This document shows, piece after piece, positions 1 to 7,205 of a DNA stretch of 64,000 nucleotides. Numbering within the stretch: position 1 is the first letter of the stretch; each line of letters starts with the position of its first letter. Under the pieces are notes generated by a model that saw only the letters and a program-made list of their open reading frames with translations, searched no databases and was not told where the DNA came from. The DNA is taken from assembly GCA_965233665.1 (NCBI GenBank), contig CBDDTG010000027.1, positions 74,652 through 138,651 on the forward strand, in the 5' to 3' direction. Origin of the DNA: Bacterioplanes sp965233665. GTDB taxonomy: Bacteria; Pseudomonadota; Gammaproteobacteria; Pseudomonadales; Oceanobacteraceae. A program made the translations under genes and the position numbers.

Positions 1-36
1 AAGGATAGCAGCTGAGTTTGATGCTGTTACGAAAAC

Positions 37-60
37 AAAAAAGCCGGCATAAAGGCCGGC
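37..60 (-). terminator. Rho-independent terminator of the mlaC-like gene
   Basis: Read on the minus strand, two 6-base GCCGGC arms face each other around a short loop and are followed by a run of T. It lies about 30 bases beyond the stop codon of the mlaC-like gene. Confidence 0.8.
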
Positions 61-87
61 AATGAGGAAGAGACTAGGAAATAGAGA

Positions 88-717
88 TCAGCGCTGGGCT
101 TGCTGCGCAGAGGGAGCCTGTTGCTCCATTTGTGCCAGTAATTCGTCCATAGACATGGACTGCAGTTGCTCAGAGAGCTGGCTGCGGTAGGTCTTCACCA
201 TGCTTAGGCCAGCCACAACGGCATCGTAAACTCGCCATTGGTTGTCACGAGTCTGGTACAGACGAAAATCCAGCGGAATGTTTTGGCCATTGCTCTGCAC
301 GAGTTGCCCTTTGACTAAGGCACGATCACCGCGCTGATTAAAGCGGGTCTGAGCCAGGGTGATTTGCTCACCGCTAAAGGACTTAAAGGCGCCGGCATAG
401 GTACGAATTTGCAGGTCGCGGAACAGTTCGATAAAGCGTTCACGCTGTTGGTTATCGGCGCGGCGCCAATGCTTACCCAGAGCGCCCATGGCGATGCGTT
501 GTTGATCGATAGCGGGAGTGATGTAGGTCATCACCAGATGGCGCACTTGCTCTTCGGTGCGGTCTTCTACCGGTAAGCGTTTCAGCTCGTCAATGATGCC
601 TTGAGTGGCAGATTGAACGACTTGCTCGGGCGGCTGTTGTGCGCTGGCAAAATTGGCCGCCAGCAGCATGGCGGTCACCACGATAAACGAAGCCGCTGAT
701 TGCATGGCAATACGCAT
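88..717 (-). CDS. mlaC: MlaC/Ttg2D-family phospholipid-binding periplasmic protein
   Basis: This 209-residue protein resembles MlaC (Ttg2D, 'toluene tolerance' family), the periplasmic carrier that shuttles phospholipids between the outer-membrane MlaA complex and the inner-membrane MlaFEDB ABC transporter. An N-terminal signal peptide is visible (about residues 1-26, ending ASA before QQ). The body has the family pattern of a helical start followed by strands (YITPAIDQQRIAMGALGKHW, then FRLYQTRDNQWRVYDAVVAG). Length is normal for the family. The usual mlaF, mlaE, mlaD and mlaB neighbours are absent: the gene upstream is an acetyltransferase about 100 bases away on the same strand, and the left side runs off the window after a terminator. 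It is therefore either a solitary paralogue or the detached substrate-binding gene of the system. The Tail is rich in Gln. The family call is strong, the exact lipid role is inferred. Confidence 0.85.
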   Translation of the reverse strand: MRIAMQSAASFIVVTAMLLAANFASAQQPPEQVVQSATQGIIDELKRLPVEDRTEEQVRHLVMTYITPAIDQQRIAMGALGKHWRRADNQQRERFIELFRDLQIRTYAGAFKSFSGEQITLAQTRFNQRGDRALVKGQLVQSNGQNIPLDFRLYQTRDNQWRVYDAVVAGLSMVKTYRSQLSEQLQSMSMDELLAQMEQQAPSAQQAQR

Positions 718-820
718 AATCTGACCTCTGGTTGAATGAATATGCAGGGCAGTATGGACGCCTGGAAGTCATCAGAGTAGACAGCTTTACGCAAATTACC
801 TGTTCTTTAAGTGGAACAGT

Positions 821-1240
821 TCAGCTTTTGTTTAGACTATTGTATTGATAGTTATCGTCAATTAGCGCAATACCACGCCGCTTTAATGGCTCGCTCAACT
901 CTGCAGGAACCTCGGTAAACAACAGGCTGAGTTGCTCTTCATCGGCCCACTTTACGACGTGATGCAGCAGTTGATGCATGACGCCGCGGCGCTGTGTCAC
1001 GGTGCGCACGGCGGCTTGGCTCAGCGAGACCTGCCCCTCACTTTGCTGCGCTAACAGGCAGCCAACAATGCGGTCGTTAAAACGGCCGGCAATGAGCCAT
1101 TGATGCGGTTGTTGCAGCCACTGTTGCAGCTCTTCTGCGCTGAGTTTAAGGCCTTGCGGCTGGGTATCTTGGTGGATCTTGCCCAAGTCTATCCAGTCTT
1201 GCTCAGTGGGCTGGGTGATGTGCTCTAAACGTACCGGCAC
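821..1240 (-). CDS. PanZ/PanM-like GNAT acetyltransferase
   Basis: This 139-residue protein has a single GNAT fold. It resembles PanZ (PanM) of enteric bacteria, an acetyl-CoA sensor that promotes cleavage and activation of aspartate decarboxylase PanD in coenzyme A synthesis. The resemblance covers the start (QDWIDLGKIHQD), the GRFNDRIVGC strand and the acetyl-CoA-binding segment VRTVTQRRGVMHQLLHHVV, where Q/R-x-x-G-x/A is partly kept as QRRGVM. It is about a dozen residues longer than the E. coli protein. The minus-strand stop is followed at once by a 6-base inverted repeat without a T tract (800-819). It is divergent from hisB and precedes the mlaC-like gene. No panD is in the window, so the PanD-maturation role rests on similarity only; a generic GNAT enzyme is the alternative. 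Confidence 0.7.
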   Translation of the reverse strand: MPVRLEHITQPTEQDWIDLGKIHQDTQPQGLKLSAEELQQWLQQPHQWLIAGRFNDRIVGCLLAQQSEGQVSLSQAAVRTVTQRRGVMHQLLHHVVKWADEEQLSLLFTEVPAELSEPLKRRGIALIDDNYQYNSLNKS

Positions 1241-1304
1241 GAAGGTCTCCTGTGTTTTTGACGATGGATATGGCTGCTCGTCTACTTTCTTTGGCGCGTT
1301 GCTT

Positions 1305-1310
1305 TATAAT
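1305..1310 (+). promoter_or_regulatory. Possible -10 element for the his genes
   Basis: A perfect TATAAT lies 39 bases before the hisB start codon, in the 108-base gap between the PanZ-like gene and hisB. No good -35 box sits 16-18 bases upstream, so the call is tentative. Confidence 0.35.
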
Positions 1311-1348
1311 GCCTTTCCTACTTTTTTGCGAGAGATCGGAGCAGTTTC

Positions 1349-1939
1349 ATGGCACGCAGCGCAACGGTTGAGCGCAACACGCTCGAAACCCAGATTCGCG
1401 TCAGCATTAATCTGGACGGTACCGGCAAGGCTCAGTTCAATACGGGGGTGCCTTTTCTGGAGCATATGCTCGATCAGATTGCCCGCCATGGCCTGATTGA
1501 TCTCGATATTCATTGCGATGGTGATACCCATATTGATGACCATCATACGGTGGAAGACATCGGTATTACCTTAGGCCAGGCGTTTGCCCAGGCCATTGGT
1601 GATAAAAAAGGCATTGTGCGCTACGGCCATTCTTACGTGCCATTAGATGAGGCGCTGTCACGGGTGGTAATCGACTTCTCTGGTCGCCCTGGCCTAGACA
1701 TGAAAGTGGAGTTCACTCGGGGCAATATTGGCCGCTTCGACACCCAGTTGTTCTGGGAGTTTTTCCAAGGCTTTGTGAACCACGCCAATGTCACCTTGCA
1801 CATCGATAACCTCAAGGGCTTTAACGCCCACCATCAGGCGGAAACCATTTTCAAAGCCTTTGGCCGCGCTCTGCGCATGGCCGTTGAGCAGGATCCGCGC
1901 ATGGCGGGGGTGACTCCCTCTACCAAAGGCTCATTGTAA
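1349..1939 (+). CDS. hisB: Imidazoleglycerol-phosphate dehydratase
   Basis: HisB removes water from imidazole glycerol phosphate to give imidazole acetol phosphate in histidine synthesis. The 196-residue protein is the monofunctional form: it has no phosphatase domain like that fused in enteric HisB. Manganese-binding motifs are all visible: FLEHMLDQIARHG near residue 38, DTHIDDHHTVEDIG near residue 62, and the C-terminal FNAHHQAETIFKAFGRAL. A GGAG ribosome-binding site precedes the ATG. The gene leads a same-strand cluster hisB-hisH-hisA-hisF, with hisH only 9 bases downstream. Other his genes are not in the window. Confidence 0.97.
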   Translation: MARSATVERNTLETQIRVSINLDGTGKAQFNTGVPFLEHMLDQIARHGLIDLDIHCDGDTHIDDHHTVEDIGITLGQAFAQAIGDKKGIVRYGHSYVPLDEALSRVVIDFSGRPGLDMKVEFTRGNIGRFDTQLFWEFFQGFVNHANVTLHIDNLKGFNAHHQAETIFKAFGRALRMAVEQDPRMAGVTPSTKGSL

Positions 1940-1948
1940 GGAAGCATC

Positions 1949-2599
1949 ATGGCAGTAATGAGCAAACGATGCGCCGTGATTGATTATGGCATGGGCAATT
2001 TGCACTCCGCCCACGGAGCGCTTCAGCATGTTGCTCCCGATACCGAAGTGCTAGTCACCAGTGATCCAGAGCAAATATTGAGCGCTGATCACGTGGTGCT
2101 GCCTGGCGTGGGGGCCATTCGCGATTGCATGGCCGAGATGCGGGCGCAGGGCATCGATCAAGTCGTCGAAGAGGTGCGTCGCAGCAAACCCTTGCTGGGT
2201 ATCTGTGTTGGCTTGCAGTCAATGTTACAGCGCAGCGCGGAAAATGGCGGTGTTGAGGGCATGGGACTATTTGCCGGCGAGGTAAAGTTTTTTGCTGAAC
2301 AGCCAGAGGTGCAGCAACAGCAGCTGAAAGTGCCGCACATGGGCTGGAATCAGGTGCAGCAAGAAGCGCACCCTTTGTGGCAAGGCATTGCGGATAACAG
2401 CCGCTTCTATTTTGTGCATTCCTACTATGTTGAGGCCGCTGACTCTCAGCAAGTAATGGGACGCTGCCACTATGGCGTCAGCTTCGATGCGGCGCTGGCT
2501 CAGGACAATGTGTTTGCGGTGCAGTTCCACCCAGAAAAAAGCCACAACGCCGGCCTGGCGTTGCTGAAAAATTTCCTCGCCTGGGATGGTCAGGCGTAA
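1949..2599 (+). CDS. hisH: Imidazole glycerol phosphate synthase, glutamine amidotransferase subunit
   Basis: HisH hydrolyses glutamine and channels ammonia to HisF, which together make imidazole glycerol phosphate and AICAR. The class I amidotransferase triad is visible in the 216-residue protein: nucleophile Cys about 86 in GICVGLQ, and His about 194 and Glu about 196 in VQFHPEKSH near the C-terminus. The oxyanion segment PGVGAIRDCM is also present. The ATG follows an AAGGA ribosome-binding site; a second in-frame Met at codon 4 is possible but less well spaced. It is followed by hisA after 34 bases, and its partner hisF lies one gene further on. Confidence 0.96.
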   Translation: MAVMSKRCAVIDYGMGNLHSAHGALQHVAPDTEVLVTSDPEQILSADHVVLPGVGAIRDCMAEMRAQGIDQVVEEVRRSKPLLGICVGLQSMLQRSAENGGVEGMGLFAGEVKFFAEQPEVQQQQLKVPHMGWNQVQQEAHPLWQGIADNSRFYFVHSYYVEAADSQQVMGRCHYGVSFDAALAQDNVFAVQFHPEKSHNAGLALLKNFLAWDGQA

Positions 2600-2633
2600 A
2601 GCCGCCATCAGGCTCAGTAGAGAGGTAAGCGTT

Positions 2634-3380
2634 ATGTTGGTGATTCCCGCCATTGATTTGAAAGATGGCCAGTGTGTGCGCCTGCGCCAAGGGCGTATGG
2701 AAGATTCGACCGTGTTTGGTGATCAGCCCGTTGATATGGCTAAGCGTTGGGTGGATGCTGGCTGTCGCCGTCTGCATTTGGTCGATTTAAACGGCGCGTT
2801 TGCTGGCGAGCCGGTGAATGGCGATGCGGTCACTGCCATTGCCAAGGCCTACCCTGAGTTACCGATTCAAATTGGCGGTGGCATTCGCTCGCTGGAGACC
2901 ATTGAACACTACATTAAAGCCGGCGTTAGTCAGGTCATTATTGGCACCAAGGCGGTGAAAGAACCGCAGTTTGTCGCTGAGGCTTGTCGTGCTTTCCCGG
3001 GTGCGATTATTGTTGGCCTGGATGCTAAAGATGGCTTCGTCGCTACCGATGGTTGGGCCGAAGTGTCTGAGGTAAAAGCGGTTGAGCTGGCTAAGCAGTT
3101 TAAAGACGACGGAGTGATGTCGATTGTTTACACCGACATTGCCCGTGACGGCATGATGCAGGGCGTCAACATTGAAGCCACGGTACAGTTGGCTGAAGAA
3201 GGCGGTATTCCCGTGATCGCTTCGGGTGGCGTGACCAATATGGATGACATTCGTCAGTTAGCCGCGGTGGCGGGTCGTGGTGTTATGGGCGCCATTACCG
3301 GCCGCGCCATTTATGAAGGCACCTTGGATGTGTTCGAGGCTCAGCAAGTGGCCGACGAGCTGTGTGGAGCAGCGGTCTGA
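2634..3380 (+). CDS. hisA: ProFAR isomerase (phosphoribosylformimino-AICAR-P isomerase)
   Basis: HisA catalyses the Amadori rearrangement of ProFAR to PRFAR, the substrate of HisHF. The 248-residue protein begins MLVIPAIDLKDG, with catalytic Asp 8, and carries the second catalytic Asp in VYTDIARDGMMQGVN. Phosphate-binding glycines of the TIM barrel are seen in IQIGGGIRS and VIASGGVTN. The start was placed at 2634 because the family begins here and because a purine-rich site (AGAGAGG) precedes it; the frame is open 16 codons further upstream, overlapping the end of hisH. The stop codon shares one base with the hisF start codon (TGATG), so translation is probably coupled. Confidence 0.96.
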   Translation: MLVIPAIDLKDGQCVRLRQGRMEDSTVFGDQPVDMAKRWVDAGCRRLHLVDLNGAFAGEPVNGDAVTAIAKAYPELPIQIGGGIRSLETIEHYIKAGVSQVIIGTKAVKEPQFVAEACRAFPGAIIVGLDAKDGFVATDGWAEVSEVKAVELAKQFKDDGVMSIVYTDIARDGMMQGVNIEATVQLAEEGGIPVIASGGVTNMDDIRQLAAVAGRGVMGAITGRAIYEGTLDVFEAQQVADELCGAAV

Positions 3381-4144
3381 TGGCGCTGGCAAAACGCATT
3401 ATTCCTTGCCTCGACGTGGATCAAGGACGGGTGGTGAAAGGCGTCAACTTCGTCGGCATTCGCGATGCCGGCGACCCGGTTGAAATTGCCAAGCGCTATA
3501 ACGATCAGGGTGCGGATGAAATCACCTTTCTCGATATTACCGCCAGTCATGAAGGTCGGGAAACCACGGTACACATGGTGGAAGCCATTGCCGAGCAGGT
3601 GTTTATCCCTCTGACCGTTGGTGGCGGCATTCGTGAGCTGGCCGATATTCGCCGTATGCTCAACGCCGGTGCCGATAAAGTATCGATCAACTCGGCGGCG
3701 GTGAATAACCCTGAGCTGGTACAGCAAGCGTCGGACAAGTTCGGTGCGCAGTGCATTGTGGTGGCCATCGATGCCAAGCAAGTCGGCGAGCACAAATGGG
3801 AGATTTTCACCCATGGTGGGCGCAAGCCGACGGGGATTGATGCCGTTGAGTGGGCACAAAAAATGGCGCAGCTGGGGGCGGGTGAAATTCTGCTCACCAG
3901 CATGGATCGCGACGGCGTAAAAACCGGCTTTGATCTGGGTGTGACTCGGGCCATCAGTGATGCCGTCAGTATTCCGGTCATTGCGTCTGGCGGTGTGGGC
4001 AACCTGGATCATTTGGTCGAGGGTGTGCAGCATGGCGGCGCCGATGCGGTGCTGGCGGCGAGTATCTTTCACTTTGGTGAATACACAGTGATGCAGGCCA
4101 AAGAGCACATGGCCGCAGCGGGCATTGAAATGCGCCTAGACTAA
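3380..4144 (+). CDS. hisF: Imidazole glycerol phosphate synthase, cyclase subunit
   Basis: HisF is the TIM-barrel cyclase that uses ammonia from HisH to convert PRFAR to imidazole glycerol phosphate and AICAR. The 254-residue protein starts MALAKRIIPCLDVDQG with catalytic Asp 12, and has the two phosphate-binding loops TVGGGIRE and VIASGGVGN plus the second catalytic Asp in VAIDAK. Start overlaps the hisA stop by one base. It ends the his cluster, followed directly by a strong terminator that also serves serA from the other side. Confidence 0.97.
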   Translation: MALAKRIIPCLDVDQGRVVKGVNFVGIRDAGDPVEIAKRYNDQGADEITFLDITASHEGRETTVHMVEAIAEQVFIPLTVGGGIRELADIRRMLNAGADKVSINSAAVNNPELVQQASDKFGAQCIVVAIDAKQVGEHKWEIFTHGGRKPTGIDAVEWAQKMAQLGAGEILLTSMDRDGVKTGFDLGVTRAISDAVSIPVIASGGVGNLDHLVEGVQHGGADAVLAASIFHFGEYTVMQAKEHMAAAGIEMRLD

Positions 4145-4152
4145 ATCTGGCA

Positions 4153-4190
4153 GACACAAAAAAAGCAGGCTGAGCCTGCCTTTTTTGTGT
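4153..4190. terminator. Bidirectional terminator between hisF and serA
   Basis: A GC-rich stem (GCAGGC / GCCTGC, loop TGA) is flanked by a run of A on the left and a run of T on the right. It can end transcription of hisF on the plus strand and of serA on the minus strand. Confidence 0.88.
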
Positions 4191-4201
4191 CCATCCATCA
4201 A

Positions 4202-5431
4202 TCAGTAGAGTACGCGGGCACGAATGGTGCCTTCTACTTGCTTGATTTTCTCCAGTGCCAGATCGCTGACATCGGCAGCGACATCAATCACCACATAACC
4301 GACTTCCTCAACGGTTTGCAGATACTGGCCGCAAATGTTGATGTTGTTGTCAGCGAAAATCTGGTTGATGGCGTTCATCACACCCGGCACGTTTTTGTGG
4401 ATGTGCAAAATACGGTGCACGTCTGGGTTGGCAGGCAGGGCCACCTCTGGGAAGTTGACCGATGAAGTGGTCGTACCGTTATCGCTGTAGGTAGACAGTT
4501 TTTCACCCACTTCACGGCCGATGTTTTCCTGAGCTTCCAGTGTTGAGCCGCCGACGTGCGGTGTCAGAATGACATTGTCGAACTCGCGCAATGGGGTGAC
4601 GAACTCTTCATCATTCGAGCGTGGCTCAACCGGGAACACGTCAATGGCCGCGCCGAGCAGTTTTTTGCTGCGAATGGCATCCGCCAACGCGTCGATGTCC
4701 ACCACGGTGCCGCGCGAGGCATTCAGCAAGATGGCGTCTTGCTTCATCTGGGCAAATTGCTCCGGTCCCATCATCCACTTGGTGGCTGCAGTTTCTGGTA
4801 CGTGCAGTGAGACAACATCAGCGATGTTCAATAGCTCTTGCAGGCTACCAACTTGCTTGGCGTTACCGATTGGCAATTTGGTGACAACGTCATAGAAGTA
4901 CACTTCCATGCCCAAGCCTTCGGCCATCACCGACAGCTGAGTGCCGATGCTGCCGTAGCCAACAATGCCCAGTTTCTTGCCGCGAATTTCATAGGAGTCC
5001 GCGGCAGACTTCATCCAACCACCGCGATGGCAGCTGGCGTTCTTCTCTGGAATGCCGCGCATCAGCATGATCATTTCAGCCAGGCTCAGTTCGGCAACTG
5101 AACGCGTGTTCGAATATGGCGCGTTGAACACAGCGATGCCGCGCTCGGTAGCGGCTTTCAAATCGACTTGGTTGGTACCGATACAGAAACATCCCACCGC
5201 AATCAGTTTTTCAGCGGCATCAAAGATGTCAGCGGTAAGCTGGGTGCGTGAGCGAATGCCAACAAAGTGGGCATCTTTGATGCGCTCTTTCAGCTCGTCG
5301 GCTGGCAGCGAGGTCTTAAGATACTCAATGTTGGTATAACCCGCAGCTTGCAGCGTGTCGAGAGCGGACTGGTGCACGCCTTCTAATAGAAGGAACTTGA
5401 TCTTGCTTTTGTCCAGAGATGTCTGTGCCAT
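4202..5431 (-). CDS. serA: D-3-phosphoglycerate dehydrogenase
   Basis: SerA oxidises 3-phosphoglycerate to 3-phosphohydroxypyruvate, the first step of serine synthesis. The 409-residue protein is of the E. coli type: catalytic domain, Rossmann domain with GIVGYGSIG, substrate/catalytic segment NASRGTVVDID, catalytic His in LTPHVGGST, and a C-terminal ACT domain ending GTIRARVLY. The start at MAQTSLDKSKIKF matches the family; the frame is open for 22 more codons upstream but without family similarity. It is divergent from the FAD-dependent D-2-hydroxyglutarate dehydrogenase gene. In Pseudomonas this pair is known to be metabolically coupled: SerA regenerates NAD by reducing 2-oxoglutarate, and the dehydrogenase removes the product. 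The ACT domain suggests serine feedback inhibition. Confidence 0.97.
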   Translation of the reverse strand: MAQTSLDKSKIKFLLLEGVHQSALDTLQAAGYTNIEYLKTSLPADELKERIKDAHFVGIRSRTQLTADIFDAAEKLIAVGCFCIGTNQVDLKAATERGIAVFNAPYSNTRSVAELSLAEMIMLMRGIPEKNASCHRGGWMKSAADSYEIRGKKLGIVGYGSIGTQLSVMAEGLGMEVYFYDVVTKLPIGNAKQVGSLQELLNIADVVSLHVPETAATKWMMGPEQFAQMKQDAILLNASRGTVVDIDALADAIRSKKLLGAAIDVFPVEPRSNDEEFVTPLREFDNVILTPHVGGSTLEAQENIGREVGEKLSTYSDNGTTTSSVNFPEVALPANPDVHRILHIHKNVPGVMNAINQIFADNNINICGQYLQTVEEVGYVVIDVAADVSDLALEKIKQVEGTIRARVLY

Positions 5432-5735
5432 GGAGGGTACCTGTATTAATGATGACGGAAACCGCGGAAGAGCCTGGGCAAGCTCCAAAAACCTCATATT
5501 GTCACAGTCGATGCACTTAGCCTTCAGTGGCTTTGCTGCACAGCGAATGATGTGTGATTGAGGTTGTGAGAGCTCCCCCTTGAATTCGGACGCATGGCTC
5601 CCGGAGTGAAAACCACTCCGAAATAAGAGGCGCGTATGCTAGCATAATTGCGTATGTCAACGTGAGGATTAGGGAAATAATCAACCTGTACCATTTTTCA
5701 CGTTGCCGTGAATTTTCTTCATACGCGGAACCATC
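5432..5735. other. Divergent intergenic region of serA and the D2HG dehydrogenase gene
   Basis: No gene is convincing here. Visible structure: a 7-base stem with a 5-base loop (CGGAGTG / CACTCCG, 5602-5620), a perfect 12-base palindrome (5635-5646), and on the minus strand a perfect TTGACA at 5655-5660 whose spacer and -10 position would overlap the palindrome. Confidence 0.6.
5632..5660 (-). promoter_or_regulatory. Candidate serA promoter overlapping a 12-base palindrome
   Basis: On the minus strand TTGACA (5655-5660) is followed 17 bases later by a poor -10 (ATACGC). The palindrome TATGCTAGCATA (5635-5646) lies inside this interval, as an operator would. A CATAAT on the plus strand (5643-5648) could be the -10 of the divergent gene. 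Confidence 0.4.
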
Positions 5736-7139
5736 ATGACCTCCCTGACCCAAGACGCCCTGATTGAGCAGCTTACGGCCATTGTCGGTGCCGACAAGGT
5801 ACGTACCGACGACGACTCACTGCAGACCTTCGGTAAAGACTGGACCAAGGTGTACGAACCTAAGCCCAGTGCCATCGTGTTTCCCAAAACCACTGAGCAA
5901 GTGCGAGACATCGTGCTGCTGGCCAATCAGCATCAGCTGGCTTTAGTGCCGTCGGGTGGGCGCACGGGTTTAAGTGCAGGTGCTGTCGCTGCCAATGGTG
6001 AAGTGGTGGTGGCGTTTGATTACATGAATCAAATCAGTGACTTCAATGCCGTTGACCGTACGGTAAAATGCGGTGCTGGTGTGATCACTGAGCAGCTGCA
6101 GAGCTTTGCCGAAGAGCAGGGGTTGTTTTACCCGGTGGACTTCGCGTCAGCCGGCTCCAGCCAGCTGGGTGGCAATATCAGTACCAATGCCGGCGGTATT
6201 AAGGTGATTCGTTGGGGCATGACACGAGATTGGGTGGCTGGCCTAACGGTTGTTACAGGGCAGGGAGAGATCCTGAACCTGAATAAAGATTTGCTGAAAA
6301 ACAACACTGGCTATGACATGCGCCAGTTGTTCATTGGTGGCGAGGGGACGTTGGGCTTTGTTACGGAAGCGACCATGCGTCTGACGCGCCCGCCTAAGAA
6401 TCTAACTGTATTGGTGTTGGGCGTTCCTGAGCTGGACGACGTCATGAAGGTGCTCAACCAGTTTCAATCGCAGATGGATTTAACCGCTTTTGAGTTTTTC
6501 TCAGATAAAGCGCTGCAAAAAGTGCTGGCTCGTGGCGATGTGCCGGGACCGTTTGAATCCAGCACGGATTATTATGCATTGATTGAGTTTGAAGCGATCA
6601 CCGAAGCCGAGCTAGATTCGGCCATGACCTTGTTTGAGCAGTGTCTGGAGCAAGGCTGGGTAGCCGATGGCGTGATCAGTCAAAGCGAAACCCAGGCGGC
6701 AAATTTGTGGCGTTTACGCGAAGACATCTCGGAGACCATTTCAGAATGGACACCGTACAAAAACGACATCTCCGTCGTTGTCTCTAAAGTGCCACCTTTC
6801 TTGCGTGACATTGATTCTGTAGTGAGTCGCGAATATCCGGACTTTGACATCATTTGGTTCGGTCACATTGGTGACGGCAACTTGCACCTGAACATTCTCA
6901 AGCCCGACGACTTGGGGAAAGAAGAGTTCTTTGAGCGCTGTAATAGAGTGTCACAGTGGGTGTTTGAAATCGTTGCTAAGTACGATGGTTCTGTGTCGGC
7001 TGAGCACGGCGTTGGGCTCACCAAAAAGCCGTATCTGGAGTACAGTCGCTCAGCTGCGGAGCTTGCCTATATGAAAGCGGTGAAAGCGGTGTTCGACCCG
7101 AACAATGTGATGAATCCGGGTAAGCTGATCGACTTGTAA
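5736..7139 (+). CDS. FAD-dependent D-2-hydroxyglutarate dehydrogenase (GlcD/D2HGDH family)
   Basis: This 467-residue flavoprotein oxidises a D-2-hydroxy acid and passes electrons to an acceptor such as an electron-transfer flavoprotein. The FAD-binding PCMH fold is shown by VPSGGRTGLSAGA (about residue 70) and GSSQLGGNISTNAGG, and the C-terminal FAD-oxidase domain by the metal/substrate motif WFGHIGDGNLHLNI and by SAEHGVGLTKK. It could be a glycolate or D-lactate dehydrogenase by fold alone. Its position head-to-head with serA, the arrangement in which Pseudomonas D2HGDH supports serine synthesis, makes D-2-hydroxyglutarate the most likely substrate. The start is the first ATG of the frame after the intergenic region, and the N-terminus matches the family. 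A terminator follows closely. Confidence 0.88.
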   Translation: MTSLTQDALIEQLTAIVGADKVRTDDDSLQTFGKDWTKVYEPKPSAIVFPKTTEQVRDIVLLANQHQLALVPSGGRTGLSAGAVAANGEVVVAFDYMNQISDFNAVDRTVKCGAGVITEQLQSFAEEQGLFYPVDFASAGSSQLGGNISTNAGGIKVIRWGMTRDWVAGLTVVTGQGEILNLNKDLLKNNTGYDMRQLFIGGEGTLGFVTEATMRLTRPPKNLTVLVLGVPELDDVMKVLNQFQSQMDLTAFEFFSDKALQKVLARGDVPGPFESSTDYYALIEFEAITEAELDSAMTLFEQCLEQGWVADGVISQSETQAANLWRLREDISETISEWTPYKNDISVVVSKVPPFLRDIDSVVSREYPDFDIIWFGHIGDGNLHLNILKPDDLGKEEFFERCNRVSQWVFEIVAKYDGSVSAEHGVGLTKKPYLEYSRSAAELAYMKAVKAVFDPNNVMNPGKLIDL

Positions 7140-7160
7140 ACCTGTCTTTGTTGTCAGTAT

Positions 7161-7189
7161 TAAAAAGCAGCCAATCGGCTGCTTTTTTT
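7161..7189. terminator. Bidirectional terminator
   Basis: AAAAAGCAGCC / GGCTGCTTTTTTT with a 3-4 base loop lies between the convergent D2HGDH and PBP1A genes and can serve both. Confidence 0.88.
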
Positions 7190-7205
7190 GTTTGCTGTCT
7201 CGCTG

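Noticed and set aside
800..819. CTGTTC-N8-GAACAG as a LexA box or terminator
   Set aside because: Spacing does not fit the CTGT-N8-ACAG LexA site, and there is no T tract for a terminator.
3341..4108. Long minus-strand reading frame (255 codons) opposite hisF
   Set aside because: It lies wholly antisense to a clear hisF and has no recognised family or ribosome-binding site.
5517..5753. Minus-strand reading frame in the serA/D2HGDH gap
   Set aside because: It crosses the start of the D2HGDH gene and lacks any family signature or good start.
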